This document shows, piece after piece, positions 19,025 to 29,287 of a stretch of DNA of 64,000 nt. Source of the stretch: Streptomyces plumbidurans (GTDB lineage Bacteria; Actinomycetota; Actinomycetes; Streptomycetales; Streptomycetaceae); contig NZ_JAFJSY010000011.1 in NCBI RefSeq assembly GCF_019857225.1, positions 124,001 to 188,000 of the forward strand, written 5' to 3'. The position numbers and the translations under genes are program-made. The stretch's first letter is position 1. Every line of letters starts with the position of its first letter. Under the pieces are notes generated by a model, which was not told the origin of the DNA, made no database searches, and saw only the letters and a list, made by a program, of their open reading frames with translations.

Positions 19025-20388
19025 TGTCGTCCCGTACCACGCGCATCTTCTGCGTCTCGACCCTGTACGGCGCCGCCACGCTCGCCGCCGCGATCGACTC
19101 GGGCTGCTTCCGCGAGCAGGACGGCCGCGAGCAAGACGGTGGGGAACCGGCCCGCCGGCTGCTGCTGGTCTTCAACAACTCGGCGACGCCGGAGGTCACT
19201 CCGCCCGTCGACGAGATGCCGGGCTTCGAGCCGCTGCGCGGCCACTTCGACGCCGTCCTGTCCTGGAACGAGGCCATCCGCCCCTTCCACCCCGGTGCCT
19301 GGACCCCGCGCTCGGACGACATCCCGCTGTTCGAGCGCTATCTGCGGCTGCTGTGGGGCCTGGGCGAGGACCGGGTGGAGCTGGTCCTGGAGTCCATCCA
19401 GGTCACCCCCGCGCTGAGCGTGGCCCAGCTGTTCACCGACGCCCCCGTCGACGTCTACGCCGACGGCCTGATGAGCTACGGCCCCACCCGCAACAAACTC
19501 GACCCGCTGGTCGGCACCCGGGTGCGGCGGCTGCTGCACCTGGACCTGGTGCCGGGGCTCACCCCGATGCTGCTGACCGAGTTCGACGTCCCGGCGCAGG
19601 TCCTGCCGACCGAGGCCTTCCTGAAGGTGATGGGCGAACTCGCGGCCTCCGTACGCGAGTTGCCCACCCTGCCGGACGACTCGGCGCTGCTGCTCGGCCA
19701 GTATCTGTCCGCGCTCGGCATCCTCTCCCCCGAGGAGGAGGAGGACCTGCATGTGCGGATGCTGCGCGGGGCGGTCGAGCGGGGCCACCGGGCGATCGTG
19801 TTCAAGCCGCACCCCACCGCACCGGCCCGCTACAGCCGCGCCCTGGAGGCGGAGGCCGAGAAGCTCGGCGTCGATCTCACCGTCGTCGACCTGCCGGTCC
19901 TCGCCGAGGTGCTGTTCGAGAAGTCGCCGCCCGGACTGGTCGTCGGCTGCTTCTCCACGGCACTGTTCACGGCGTCCGCCTTCTACGGCCTGCCGGTCGC
20001 CCGCCTCGGCACCGAGCCGCTGCTGGACCGGCTGACGCCGTACCAGAACAGCAACCGCGTCCCGGCCGTACTGGCCGACGGCCTGCTCCCGGACCTGGAG
20101 GGCCGCAAGGGGGAGGAGACGATCCCGGCGGACACGCTGGAGGGTCTGATGGCCGCGCTCAGCTACACCATGCAGTCGCAGATCCACCCCGGTCTGCGCG
20201 CGGCGGCGGAGCGCTATCTCTCCCGGCATCTCACGGCGCGCACCAAGCGGTACTTCAAGCGCAGGCGCCTCACCTCGCTGGGTCTGCCCGGCGGCATCCC
20301 GGAGCGGCTGGCCTTCCTGCCCCGCAACTCCACGGCACGGCGGGTGGTGCGCAGGGCGCGGGCCATCAGGAAGGCCGTGCAGCGCTGA
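19024..20388 (+). CDS. Polysialyltransferase-family (GT38-like) glycosyltransferase
   Basis: A 454-residue cytoplasmic protein with the three landmarks of bacterial polysialyltransferases: a D-G motif in VDVYADGLMSYGPTRNKL, the HP motif in IVFKPHPTAPARY, and a Ser-rich S/T motif in VVGCFSTALFTASAFYG that binds the CMP donor. The C-terminus is strongly basic (KRYFKRRRL, RRVVRRARAIRKAVQR), typical of membrane-tethered polymerases. With the NeuB-like and CMP-synthetase genes across the divergent promoter it is the best candidate for polymerising or transferring Kdn-type residues in a teichulosonic-acid-like polymer. Such polymers are known from Streptomyces walls; assignment here is inference. 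Confidence 0.8.
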   Translation: MSSRTTRIFCVSTLYGAATLAAAIDSGCFREQDGREQDGGEPARRLLLVFNNSATPEVTPPVDEMPGFEPLRGHFDAVLSWNEAIRPFHPGAWTPRSDDIPLFERYLRLLWGLGEDRVELVLESIQVTPALSVAQLFTDAPVDVYADGLMSYGPTRNKLDPLVGTRVRRLLHLDLVPGLTPMLLTEFDVPAQVLPTEAFLKVMGELAASVRELPTLPDDSALLLGQYLSALGILSPEEEEDLHVRMLRGAVERGHRAIVFKPHPTAPARYSRALEAEAEKLGVDLTVVDLPVLAEVLFEKSPPGLVVGCFSTALFTASAFYGLPVARLGTEPLLDRLTPYQNSNRVPAVLADGLLPDLEGRKGEETIPADTLEGLMAALSYTMQSQIHPGLRAAAERYLSRHLTARTKRYFKRRRLTSLGLPGGIPERLAFLPRNSTARRVVRRARAIRKAVQR

Positions 20389-20433
20389 GCGAGTCCCCGC
20401 AGGGAGCCCATGTGACGCACACAGCCGGCACGA

Positions 20434-20481
20434 CGGTGGGGCGGCCTGGAGGTCCTTCGGACCGCACAGGCCGCCCCACCG
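20434..20481. terminator. Bidirectional terminator hairpin between convergent genes
   Basis: CGGTGGGGCGGCCTG (20434-20448) is perfectly complementary to CAGGCCGCCCCACCG (20467-20481). The loop holds a second small stem GGTCC-TTC-GGACC. It separates the convergent polysialyltransferase-like and tetR genes. Confidence 0.85.
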
Positions 20482-20513
20482 TTTCGGCGCGTCAGGTTTC
20501 CCGGCGCCGCGCC

Positions 20514-21161
20514 CTACCTCCCGTACTGCGCCGCGACTCCCGCGATCAGCAGCTGCAGACCCTCCTCGAAGTGCCGGTCGTAGTCCTCGAAGATCTCCGC
20601 TCCGGCCGCGGCCGCGAGCGGGTACTCGGCCAGCATGCGGGCGCGGTCCCCGAGGTCGTAGCCCTCGCGCCGCTCCCCCGGCAGCGGCTTGACGCCCTGC
20701 TCCTCGATGACGAAGCCGATGGTGTACGCGTACGCGGTGGCGTTCGCGCGGACCGTCTCGGCGAGCGTGAAGCCGGCCGCGGTGAACAGCCGCAGGTTCT
20801 CCTCCATCTCCCGGGCGTGGTCGGTCCCGGTGAAGCGTGAGCCGCTGTAGACCCGCGCTCCGTCGCGGTAGGCGAGCAGGGCCGCGCGCAGCCCGTGGTT
20901 GACCTTGCGCATGCGCTCCTGCCAGGTGTCGTCCGGGTCGAGAGCGGTTCCGGCGACCATCCGGCGGTACATCTCCGTCGCCATCTCGTCCAGCAACGCC
21001 TGCTTGTCCTTGAAGTGCCAGTACAGAGCGGGCGCCTTGACGTCCAGCTCCTTGGCGATGGCCCGCAGCGTCAGACCGTCCAGGCCGGTCTCGTTCAGCA
21101 GCTTCAGGGCCGTGTCGGCGACCCGCTTGCGGTCGAGGGGCGCGCGTTTCTCCGTACTCAC
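20514..21161 (-). CDS. TetR/AcrR family repressor (TetR_C type)
   Basis: A 215-residue repressor. Residues 11-55 form the HTH domain (VADTALKLLNETGLDGLTLRAIAKELDVKAPALYWHFKDKQALLDEM), with the LYWHFKDK recognition-helix end typical of TetR sensu stricto. The rest is a TetR_C ligand-binding domain (ALLAYRDGARVYSG; GFTLAETVRANATAYAYTIGFVIEEQ). GTG at 21161 is the only sensible start; no clear ribosome site precedes it. It faces an FAD monooxygenase gene across 72 bp containing two identical CTTAAC/GTTAAG operators, so it most likely represses both itself and the monooxygenase until a phenolic or polycyclic ligand binds. Confidence 0.93.
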   Translation of the reverse strand: MSTEKRAPLDRKRVADTALKLLNETGLDGLTLRAIAKELDVKAPALYWHFKDKQALLDEMATEMYRRMVAGTALDPDDTWQERMRKVNHGLRAALLAYRDGARVYSGSRFTGTDHAREMEENLRLFTAAGFTLAETVRANATAYAYTIGFVIEEQGVKPLPGERREGYDLGDRARMLAEYPLAAAAGAEIFEDYDRHFEEGLQLLIAGVAAQYGR

Positions 21162-21170
21162 ACTTGACAG

Positions 21171-21185
21171 CTTAACAGCGTTAAG
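21171..21185. promoter_or_regulatory. TetR operator 1
   Basis: CTTAACAGCGTTAAG, a 6-bp inverted repeat with a 3-bp centre, next to a TTGACA hexamer at 21164-21169. Identical to operator 2, 37 bp away. Confidence 0.85.
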
Positions 21186-21207
21186 GGCATCCTCGGGGTT
21201 GACGGCA

Positions 21208-21222
21208 CTTAACAGCGTTAAG
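21208..21222. promoter_or_regulatory. TetR operator 2
   Basis: Second exact copy of CTTAACAGCGTTAAG. Its right arm runs into the AAGGAG ribosome site of the monooxygenase, so a bound repressor would cover the promoter-proximal region. Confidence 0.85.
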
Positions 21223-21233
21223 GAGAGTGGATC

Positions 21234-22667
21234 ATGAGTACGACGGATGTCGTGATCGTCGGCGCGGGCCCCACCGGCCTTGCCCTGGGCGTCGACCTCG
21301 CCCGGCGCGGAGTGGACGCGCTGGTCGTGGAGAAGGCGGACGGGCTCTTCCCGGGCTCCCGCGGCAAGGGTCTGCAGCCGCGCACCATGGAGGTCCTGGA
21401 GGACCTCGGGGTGATGGACGCGATCCAGGCGGCCGGGGGGACGTACCCGGTCGGGATGGTCTGGAAGGACGGCGAGCGGGTGGGCGAGCACGTCATGCTC
21501 GACCCCGAGGAGATCAAGCGCGCGGCGGGCGACTCGGCGTTCAACGTGCCGTGGATGGTGCCGCAGTGGCGGACACAGGAGATCCTCTTCGACCGGCTCG
21601 AGGAGCTGGGCGGGCGGGTGGAGTTCGGGCGGGAGATCACCGGGCTCGACCAGGACGAGGAATATGTGACATTGCACTGCGCGTCCGGCCCCGACCTGCG
21701 CGCCCGCTACGTCGTCGCCGCCGACGGCGGCCGCTCGGCCGTGCGGCGCGCGCTCGGCATCGGGATGACCGGCGAGACCGTCGACCCGAACCCGGTCCTG
21801 GTCTGCGACGTCCGGATCACCGGCCTGGACCGCGACAACTGGCATGTGTTCCCGCCGAACGGCGACGACGGCTTCCTGGCGATCTGCCCGCTCGCCGGCA
21901 CCGAGGACTTCCAGCTGGTCGCCCAGTTCCCGCAGGGCACCACGGTGGACACGTCCCTGGATGCCATCCGCAAGGTCACCGCCGCCCGCTCGCATCTCGC
22001 GCCCGAGGACATCACGGAGGTCCGCTGGGCCTCGGAGTTCCGGCCGCGGGCGGCCCTCGCGGACCGCTTCCGCTCCGGGCACGTCTTCCTCGCCGGGGAC
22101 GCCGCGCACGTCCACTCCCCCGCCGGCGGCCAGGGCCTCAACACCAGCGTCCAGGACGCCTACAACCTGGGCTGGAAGCTGGGCGCGGTGCTGCGGGACG
22201 GGGCCGACCCGGCCCTCCTGGACACCTACGAGGAGGAACGGCGCCCCATCGCCGCGCAGATGCTCGGCGTCTCCACGGGCGTGCACCGCGGCGAGGTGCA
22301 GCGCGGGGCGGCGACGATGCAACTGGGGCTCGGCTACCGGGAGTCGTCACTGAGCGAGGACGCTCGGCCTACGGCGGACACGGACACGGACATGGACGCC
22401 GAGGTGCGGGCGGGCGACCGCGCACCGGACACTCGGGTGGCGGGCAAGCGGCTCTTCGACGCGTTCCGGGGACCGCACTGGACGCTGCTGGCCTTCGGCG
22501 TGGACGCGCCCGGGTTGCCGGAGTCGGTGCGCTGTGTGCAGGGGGCGGCTCAACTGCCGTATGGGAAGGGGCTGTTCCTGGTACGTCCGGACGGTTACGT
22601 CGGTCTGGCGGGCGACTCGGCGGACGGGATCGAGGAGTACCTCGCGCGGTTCGGCCTGCGCCGGTGA
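21234..22667 (+). CDS. FAD-dependent aromatic monooxygenase (PheA/TfdB family)
   Basis: A group A flavoprotein hydroxylase of 477 residues acting on aromatic substrates with NAD(P)H and O2. VVIVGAGPTGLALGVDLARRG is the Rossmann FAD motif, a DG motif follows around residue 163 (VAADGGRSAVRRALG), and FLAGDAAHVHSPAGGQGLNTSVQDAYNLGWKL is the GD motif region. The C-terminal 100 residues are the thioredoxin-like domain of the phenol hydroxylase type (RAPDTRV, VRPDGYVGLAG). ATG at 21234 follows AAGGAG. Controlled by the adjacent TetR. It may detoxify or tailor a polyketide or antibiotic; substrate unknown. Confidence 0.93.
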   Translation: MSTTDVVIVGAGPTGLALGVDLARRGVDALVVEKADGLFPGSRGKGLQPRTMEVLEDLGVMDAIQAAGGTYPVGMVWKDGERVGEHVMLDPEEIKRAAGDSAFNVPWMVPQWRTQEILFDRLEELGGRVEFGREITGLDQDEEYVTLHCASGPDLRARYVVAADGGRSAVRRALGIGMTGETVDPNPVLVCDVRITGLDRDNWHVFPPNGDDGFLAICPLAGTEDFQLVAQFPQGTTVDTSLDAIRKVTAARSHLAPEDITEVRWASEFRPRAALADRFRSGHVFLAGDAAHVHSPAGGQGLNTSVQDAYNLGWKLGAVLRDGADPALLDTYEEERRPIAAQMLGVSTGVHRGEVQRGAATMQLGLGYRESSLSEDARPTADTDTDMDAEVRAGDRAPDTRVAGKRLFDAFRGPHWTLLAFGVDAPGLPESVRCVQGAAQLPYGKGLFLVRPDGYVGLAGDSADGIEEYLARFGLRR

Positions 22668-23249
22668 TCAGTCGTCGCCGTCGAGGAGGGTGTCCACGGA
22701 GAGTTCGAGGCTGACGCCTACGGAGTCGGGGACGGGGACGGATTGGCCTCGCTTGTAGCGGACGGGGTCGGGGTACTTGCCGTTGGTGGGGTCGGCGTAG
22801 AGAAGCGCCTCGTCGTGCTTGCGGTCGGCGATGAGGTAGACGGGGACACCGGCCTGGGCGTAGCACTCGACCTTGGGGCCGAGGTCGTCCGACCAGTTCG
22901 ACGACGTCACTTCCACGACCATGCGGAAGACGTTCGGCGCGTAGTAGTTCTTCGTGACGTGGGCGTCGCGGAAGTCCTCGTCGACGACAGAGAAGTCGGG
23001 GATGGCGAAGTCCTGCGGCAACGTGGGCAGCCAGAGGCCCACTCCCTGGACGTACCTGACCCCGGCCTTCCGGGCTCCGGCCCCATGGAACTCCACGACC
23101 AGCCAGGACAACGACAGGGCACGCGAGCCATCCGGCGGCGGTGTCACAACGAGCCTCCCCTGGAGAATCTCCACGCGGTGGCCAGGCAGTGCACGGGCGA
23201 GCTGGTCGGCAGCCTCGCCCAGGGTCAGCTCCTGCTGCATTACGGCCAT
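22668..23249 (-). CDS. Uma2 family protein (DUF820)
   Basis: A 193-residue restriction-endonuclease-fold protein of unknown function. Core motifs are VEILQGRLVVTPPPDG, FAIPDFSVVD with the acidic residue, and MVVEVTSSNWSDDLGPKVECYAQAGVPVYLIAD with the E...K pair. ATG at 23249 is taken because AAAAGGAGGACGCC immediately precedes it. The stop abuts the monooxygenase stop in convergent orientation with no spacer. Related to the Uma2 protein at 3.7-4.3 kb but divergent outside the core. Confidence 0.87.
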   Translation of the reverse strand: MAVMQQELTLGEAADQLARALPGHRVEILQGRLVVTPPPDGSRALSLSWLVVEFHGAGARKAGVRYVQGVGLWLPTLPQDFAIPDFSVVDEDFRDAHVTKNYYAPNVFRMVVEVTSSNWSDDLGPKVECYAQAGVPVYLIADRKHDEALLYADPTNGKYPDPVRYKRGQSVPVPDSVGVSLELSVDTLLDGDD

Positions 23250-23341
23250 GGCGTCCTCCTTTTGGGGCCCACTCTGCAACGAGAGTAACCGGATACCGGC
23301 CGACTCGGCTCATGATCACTCATACGGAGTATTCGCCCAGC

Positions 23342-24922
<1,581 letters not shown>

Positions 24923-25077
24923 GGTGTACCGCCTCCCGCTGGGTGCGGACCGGTGAGGACCCGGGTGGCACTCTCACCGTCCCGGTCACCACCATGCCCC
25001 GCTGTTCGCGAGGAGTCATCCGCGGGCAGCATCTGGGGTGACCCGCGGGTCGGTGGGTGAGAACGAGGGGGGTCGTG

Positions 25078-25947
25078 GTGCGTACTACGGGCATGGGGAG
25101 ATCGATCGCCGCAGGTGCGGCACTCGCGGCCCTGTTCACCGTGTGCGGCTGTACGGTCCAGGGCGCCGACGGCAAGGGCCACTCGCCGGTGCACATAGAG
25201 CTGCCGGGCAGCAAGGCGCCCTCCACCCGGTCCGACGACAACCGGTCCGACGACAAGCCGGGCGGTACGGGCTCCACCGACGACGGGCCGAGCGCGCCCT
25301 CGGCCACGTCCGGCGCCCCGGTGCTGTGGTCCCGCGGCGACAGCGGCGACGGCGTACGGGAACTCCAGGCCCGGCTGCGGCAGGTCGACTGGCTCTTCGA
25401 CGGTCCGACCGGGACGTACGACGACCTGACCGAGGACGCGGTCAAGGGGTTCCAGGGCAAGCGCGGGCTGCCGAAGACGGGTGAGACGGACACCGTCACC
25501 TGGCAGCGGCTGCGGCGGATGACGCACGAGCCCGGCAAGTGGGAGCTGTATCTGATGGGCGGCCAGCCCGCCGGACCCGCCGATCCGCGCTGTCTGACCG
25601 GGCGGGTGCTGTGCATCGACAAGACGAGCCGGACCCTGCGCTGGATGATCGACGGCCGGACCGTCTCGACGATGTCGGTCCGCTTCGGCGCGACGGGCAC
25701 GCCGACCCGCGAGGGCGTGTTCCACGTGTACTGGAAGTCCCGCCACCACTGGTCGACGCTCTACGACTCGTCCATGCCGTACGCGATGTTCTTCAGCGGC
25801 GGCCAGGCCGTGCACTACTCCTACGACTTCGCCGCCCGCGGCTACGTGGGAGCCTCGCACGGCTGCGTGAACGTCCGCGACGAGGCGGCGATCTCGGATC
25901 TCTACGCGCAGGTCAGGACCGGCGACAAGGTCGTCGTGTACCGGTGA
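25078..25947 (+). CDS. L,D-transpeptidase with peptidoglycan-binding domain, putative lipoprotein
   Basis: Forms 3-3 cross-links or anchors proteins in peptidoglycan. Residues 1-25 are a lipoprotein-like signal ending VCGC. A Ser/Asp/Pro linker follows, then a PG_binding_1 domain (about 85-145: GDSGDGVRELQARLRQVDWLFDG...TYDDLTEDAVKGFQ). The YkuD catalytic domain (about 165-289) ends in SHGCVNVRDEAA with the catalytic Cys and His. GTG at 25078 is preferred because AGGGGGG lies five bases before; a GTG at 25057 is in frame seven codons further up. Single gene followed by a strong terminator. Confidence 0.92.
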   Translation: MRTTGMGRSIAAGAALAALFTVCGCTVQGADGKGHSPVHIELPGSKAPSTRSDDNRSDDKPGGTGSTDDGPSAPSATSGAPVLWSRGDSGDGVRELQARLRQVDWLFDGPTGTYDDLTEDAVKGFQGKRGLPKTGETDTVTWQRLRRMTHEPGKWELYLMGGQPAGPADPRCLTGRVLCIDKTSRTLRWMIDGRTVSTMSVRFGATGTPTREGVFHVYWKSRHHWSTLYDSSMPYAMFFSGGQAVHYSYDFAARGYVGASHGCVNVRDEAAISDLYAQVRTGDKVVVYR

Positions 25948-25975
25948 CGTCGCCGGGGCGGAAGAAGTGTGCGGG

Positions 25976-26012
25976 GCGCGGGCGGGACCGGGGGAACGTG
26001 TCCCGCCCGCGC
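25976..26012 (+). terminator. Terminator of the L,D-transpeptidase gene
   Basis: GCGCGGGCGGGAC (25976-25988) pairs perfectly with GTCCCGCCCGCGC (26000-26012) around an 11-nt loop, 28 bp past the stop codon. Confidence 0.85.
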
Positions 26013-26212
26013 CTAGGTGCACGAGCCGTGGGTACGGGGGGAACCCCGGCTCTGTGCGACGGCCGATGACCAGTCGGCTCACTCAGTACTGCGCGGGTGC
26101 GGCCGAAAACGTTACTGGGGTGGCGGGGAAAAGCCGGGGAAAATGTGCCGCATCACATCGTCGCAGGTCAGCGGGTGTGACGGCGGGCGTTTGAGGGCGT
26201 GACAGCGGGGCT

Positions 26213-27301
26213 TCAGAGGGCGCTGTAGGTGGTGCTCGGCGACGGCTCGGGGGTTTTGATCAGCTGCTTGGGCAGCAGGGGGTGCACGGAGGGCGACACG
26301 CCGGTACCGCCGACGCCACCCGGCAGTATGCCGTGGCCGTCGTCGTCACCGCCCTGGTCGCCCTGGTCGCCGCCCTGGCCGCTGTCGTTGTCGTGCCCGT
26401 CCTGCCCGTCCTGGCCGCCGGAGTCGCCCTTGCTCCTGCCGTCCCGGTCGTCCGACCGGTCCTTGTACCCGTTCGTGTCCCGGTCCCTGCCCGGGCCCGC
26501 GCCCTCGGTCAGGGCGAGGACGCGCTTGCAGTACTTCCACACGCGCCGCGGGCTGGAGCCGCCCGCCGCGTCCTCCAGGGCCCGTCTGCGGTCGGGGCTC
26601 AGCTTCTTGCCGTGGCGTACGTCGCTGCAGGCCGAGGGGGCTCCGCTCCACCAGTGGCCGAAGCCGGCGCTCCGGTCGTCGTCGGAGCCGGGTCTGGCGG
26701 AGACGGCGCCGCCGGGCTCGGTGGCCGGGCCGGTGGGGCGGCCGGAGGAGCTGTGGGGTGTGGGCTCGCGGCGGGCGTTGTCGGGCGAGGGCGAGACCAG
26801 TGGGCGGTTCGGGGTGACCCCGGCCGTGACCGACGCCCCGGGGTTGGGCGTGTCGTCGCCGAAGGGGCCCAGCACTCCGCTTGTGGCCGCGAACGCGACC
26901 CCGCCGATCATGCCGGCCGTCAGTACGGCCGTGAGCACGTAGCGCGCGGACCGGAAGCTGTGGGAGCGCGGCTCGCGCCGGGCGGGTGCGCCGATGCGGA
27001 TCAGCCCGGCGTCGGACGGAGAGGGGGCTCCGGGTTCGGCGGGTGCCGCGGGGTGCGGACCGGTGGCCGTGGGCCCGGCGCGGGAGGCGGACCGCGCGGC
27101 GCGGAAGGCGGCCAGCGCGGCGGCCTCGCCGGGGAGTTCGGTGCTGCTCAGGGCGGGTTCGACGGTCAGTCCGTCGAGGGTTTTCGCCAGCCGCTCGGCC
27201 TGGTCGCGGTCGGCCGCGTCGACAGCCTCCAGTGACGCACCGCGCAGCAAAAGCTCCGCTGTTTCGCGGTCCAGCCACTTGTACTGCTCGTCGGCCATCA
27301 C
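26213..27301 (-). CDS. Single-TM anti-sigma-like protein, partner of the ECF sigma factor
   Basis: A 362-residue protein. The first 110 residues are cytoplasmic and start EQYKWLDRETAELLLRG. One TM segment follows (about 118-140, YVLTAVLTAGMIGGVAFAA). The outer part is low-complexity Pro/Ser, then a small domain with two Cys (ACSDVRHGKKLSPDRRRALEDAAGG...KYC), then a Gly/Asp-rich tail (GGQDGQDGHD repeats). No zinc-binding anti-sigma motif is present. Its start overlaps the sigma stop by four bases (ATGA), which with the topology supports an anti-sigma role. A shorter paralogue lies at 49.5-50.2 kb. Confidence 0.75.
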   Translation of the reverse strand: MMADEQYKWLDRETAELLLRGASLEAVDAADRDQAERLAKTLDGLTVEPALSSTELPGEAAALAAFRAARSASRAGPTATGPHPAAPAEPGAPSPSDAGLIRIGAPARREPRSHSFRSARYVLTAVLTAGMIGGVAFAATSGVLGPFGDDTPNPGASVTAGVTPNRPLVSPSPDNARREPTPHSSSGRPTGPATEPGGAVSARPGSDDDRSAGFGHWWSGAPSACSDVRHGKKLSPDRRRALEDAAGGSSPRRVWKYCKRVLALTEGAGPGRDRDTNGYKDRSDDRDGRSKGDSGGQDGQDGHDNDSGQGGDQGDQGGDDDGHGILPGGVGGTGVSPSVHPLLPKQLIKTPEPSPSTTYSAL

Positions 27302-27960
27302 ATGTCCTTCTGCGTCCGCGCACGCGTATGCGTCACACTCGCGGACGTCACCGCGGCACCGCGCGGTTCTCGCTGGGGTGGCAGACCGTCCAGACCACCG
27401 GCCGATTCCGGATCGTCGGCGAGCAGTTCGGCCAGCCGCTTCAGGCCCCGGTGCGCCGCCGTACGGACGGCTCCGGGGCGCTTGCCGAGCGTCTCGGCGG
27501 CGGTCTTGGCGTCGAGGCCGACGACCACCCGCAGCACCACGGCCTCGGCCTGGTCCTGGGGCAGGCTGGCGATCAGCGAGAGCGTGCTGTCGGTGGCCAG
27601 CAACTCCATGGCCTCGCCGGCGGTGTCGGACTCGGCGGGCCTGCCGGTCAGTTCCGTCTCGTCGCCGCCGATGGCGGGGCGGCGGCCGCGCATGCGTATG
27701 TGGTCCAGCGCGCGGTTGCGGGCGATCCGGGCGGCCCAGCCGCGGAAGCGGTCCGCGTCGCCCTCGAAGCGCTCCAGGTCACGGGCTATCTGCAACCAGG
27801 CCTCGGACGCGACGTCCTCGGCGTCCGGGTCGCCGACCAGTGTCCGGACGTATCCGAGCAGGCGCGGGTGCACCGCGCGGTACACAGTCCGGAACGCGGT
27901 CTCGTTCCCGTCCTGCGCCGCAAGCACCGCGGCCGTCAGCTCCGCGTCGTCCCCCAGCAC
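27298..27960 (-). CDS. ECF sigma factor (first of two paralogues)
   Basis: A 220-residue sigma-70 family protein. Region 2 is residues 14-90 (TAFRTVYRAVHPRLLGYVRTLVGDPDAEDVASEAWLQIARDLERF, RFRGWAARIARNRALDHIR). Region 4 is residues 125-185 (LIASLPQDQAEAVVLRVVVGLDAKTAAETLGKRPGAVRTAAHRGLKRLAELL). GTG at 27960 has GAGG eight bases before it. The stop overlaps the membrane anti-sigma-like gene. Region 4 is strikingly like that of the sigma at 50.3-50.9 kb (GKRPGAVRTAAHRGLKRLA identical), so the two may recognise similar -35 elements. Confidence 0.93.
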   Translation of the reverse strand: MLGDDAELTAAVLAAQDGNETAFRTVYRAVHPRLLGYVRTLVGDPDAEDVASEAWLQIARDLERFEGDADRFRGWAARIARNRALDHIRMRGRRPAIGGDETELTGRPAESDTAGEAMELLATDSTLSLIASLPQDQAEAVVLRVVVGLDAKTAAETLGKRPGAVRTAAHRGLKRLAELLADDPESAGGLDGLPPQREPRGAAVTSASVTHTRARTQKDM

Positions 27961-28296
27961 CAGTGGTTCCTCGTTCGGTGGTCGTGGCGTCGAGGCCGCC
28001 GATCGTTACGATGATCATCTCGTCTTCCGCGCCCGGCGCGAAAGGCACGTTACGGCCTGAAACCACTGCTCGTCCATGTTCGTACAACGCGCAACCACAT
28101 GTGATGGGGACGGAACGCCTGCGGTGTGACAGAAACCGCACTCACGGCGCTGTAGGAAGTACGGGTCGCCGCGCGGCCCGTGCCGCGCGACGGCCGGGGC
28201 CTCTCCTGTGGGGGGTGGCGGCCCCGGCCGTTGCCTCGGTGAACATGGCTCGGCCCCCGACCGCTCTCCTACGGATGGCGCTCCGGAAACACGCGG
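27961..28296. other. Intergenic region between the first sigma gene and the M56 peptidase gene
   Basis: About 336 bp. It must hold the promoter of the sigma/anti-sigma operon (right to left) and the 3' end of the M56 transcript. No clear terminator hairpin, BlaI dyad or coding frame is seen; short open frames here lack codon bias. Confidence 0.5.
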
Positions 28297-29283
28297 TCAT
28301 CCGTGTTCCCCGCAACTGAAGTCGGGCCCGTACCGGTGGTCTCCCGCGGGCGGTGCGCCCGCGGCAGCGGCAGCGGCATACGACGCGCACTGCGCGCTGT
28401 CCACCATCCGATCGCTGTCGGATGCGGCATTCGCGAGGCTGACACAACACACGGCGAGCAACAGGCCGCCGACTGCCAGAGGCAGACTACGTCGGGCAGG
28501 TGGCGGAGCCAGCAGGGCCCGTACCCGCTGCGGAACCTCCCCGCCGGTCGCGGCCAGCGCGGCCGGACGCGAGGCACCGGCGGACGCCAGCGCGGCGCGC
28601 CCGACAGCGTGCGCGACGATCGCACGGTCGCCGACGTGCTCCGCGGCCTCCTCGTCCGCCCAGCGCTCGAGGACGAACTCGCCCGCAGCAACCAGCGGCC
28701 TCAGCAGCGGGTTCAGGGCCGCCGTGAGCCTCCACAGACTCTGGAAGAGGTGGTGCCGCCGGCGCAGGTGAGCCCGCTCGTGCGCGAGGAGGGCCTCGCG
28801 CTCGCGGTCGGTGAGACAGTGCAGCATCCCCCGGGAGACGACGATCCTGCCCGGTGCCCCGGGCAGCGCGAAGGCCATCGGGACGTCATCGTCCACCACT
28901 ACCAGCTCCGTGGCCTCGGGCAGCCGGGCGCACTCCCGCCGCGCCCGGACGAAGTGCCGGACCTGGTTCACGGCGGCCACACCGAGCGAGACGACGCCGA
29001 CGGCCAGTATCAGGGCGCTGCCTCCCGCAACGACGAGGTAGACCGGGTCCTCGGCCCTCAGCACGGCCACCGACCAGCGGCCTTCTTCCGCGATCTCCGG
29101 GATCTGTGCCACGCCGGTGAAGGCGAGCAGGGTGAGCGCCCCCGCCCAGCCGACCGCCGTCACGAGTGCGGCACAGGCCAGTGCCCAGGCAGCGCGACGT
29201 GGGGGCAGCGCTCGTACCAGTCGGGGCGCGAAAACGGCGAGCACGGCCGTGACCGCGAAGGGGACGTAGACGCTGTACAGCAC
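28297..29283 (-). CDS. M56 family membrane metallopeptidase (BlaR/MecR-like, no penicillin-sensor domain)
   Basis: An integral membrane zinc peptidase of 328 residues, of the type that cleaves or inactivates a BlaI/MecI repressor after an envelope signal. Four TM segments surround the catalytic motif LLAHERAHLRRRHHLFQSLWRL (HExxH form HERAH, with the downstream Glu in FVLERWADEEAAEHV). BlaR1 proteins carry about 250 further residues of penicillin-binding sensor; here the protein ends after one more TM and a short Cys-containing tail (SAQCASYAAA...GPDFSCGEHG). GTG at 29283 begins four bases after the blaI stop with GGAGGG upstream. It forms an operon with blaI. Confidence 0.9.
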   Translation of the reverse strand: MLYSVYVPFAVTAVLAVFAPRLVRALPPRRAAWALACAALVTAVGWAGALTLLAFTGVAQIPEIAEEGRWSVAVLRAEDPVYLVVAGGSALILAVGVVSLGVAAVNQVRHFVRARRECARLPEATELVVVDDDVPMAFALPGAPGRIVVSRGMLHCLTDREREALLAHERAHLRRRHHLFQSLWRLTAALNPLLRPLVAAGEFVLERWADEEAAEHVGDRAIVAHAVGRAALASAGASRPAALAATGGEVPQRVRALLAPPPARRSLPLAVGGLLLAVCCVSLANAASDSDRMVDSAQCASYAAAAAAGAPPAGDHRYGPDFSCGEHG

Positions 29284-29287
29284 GGCC

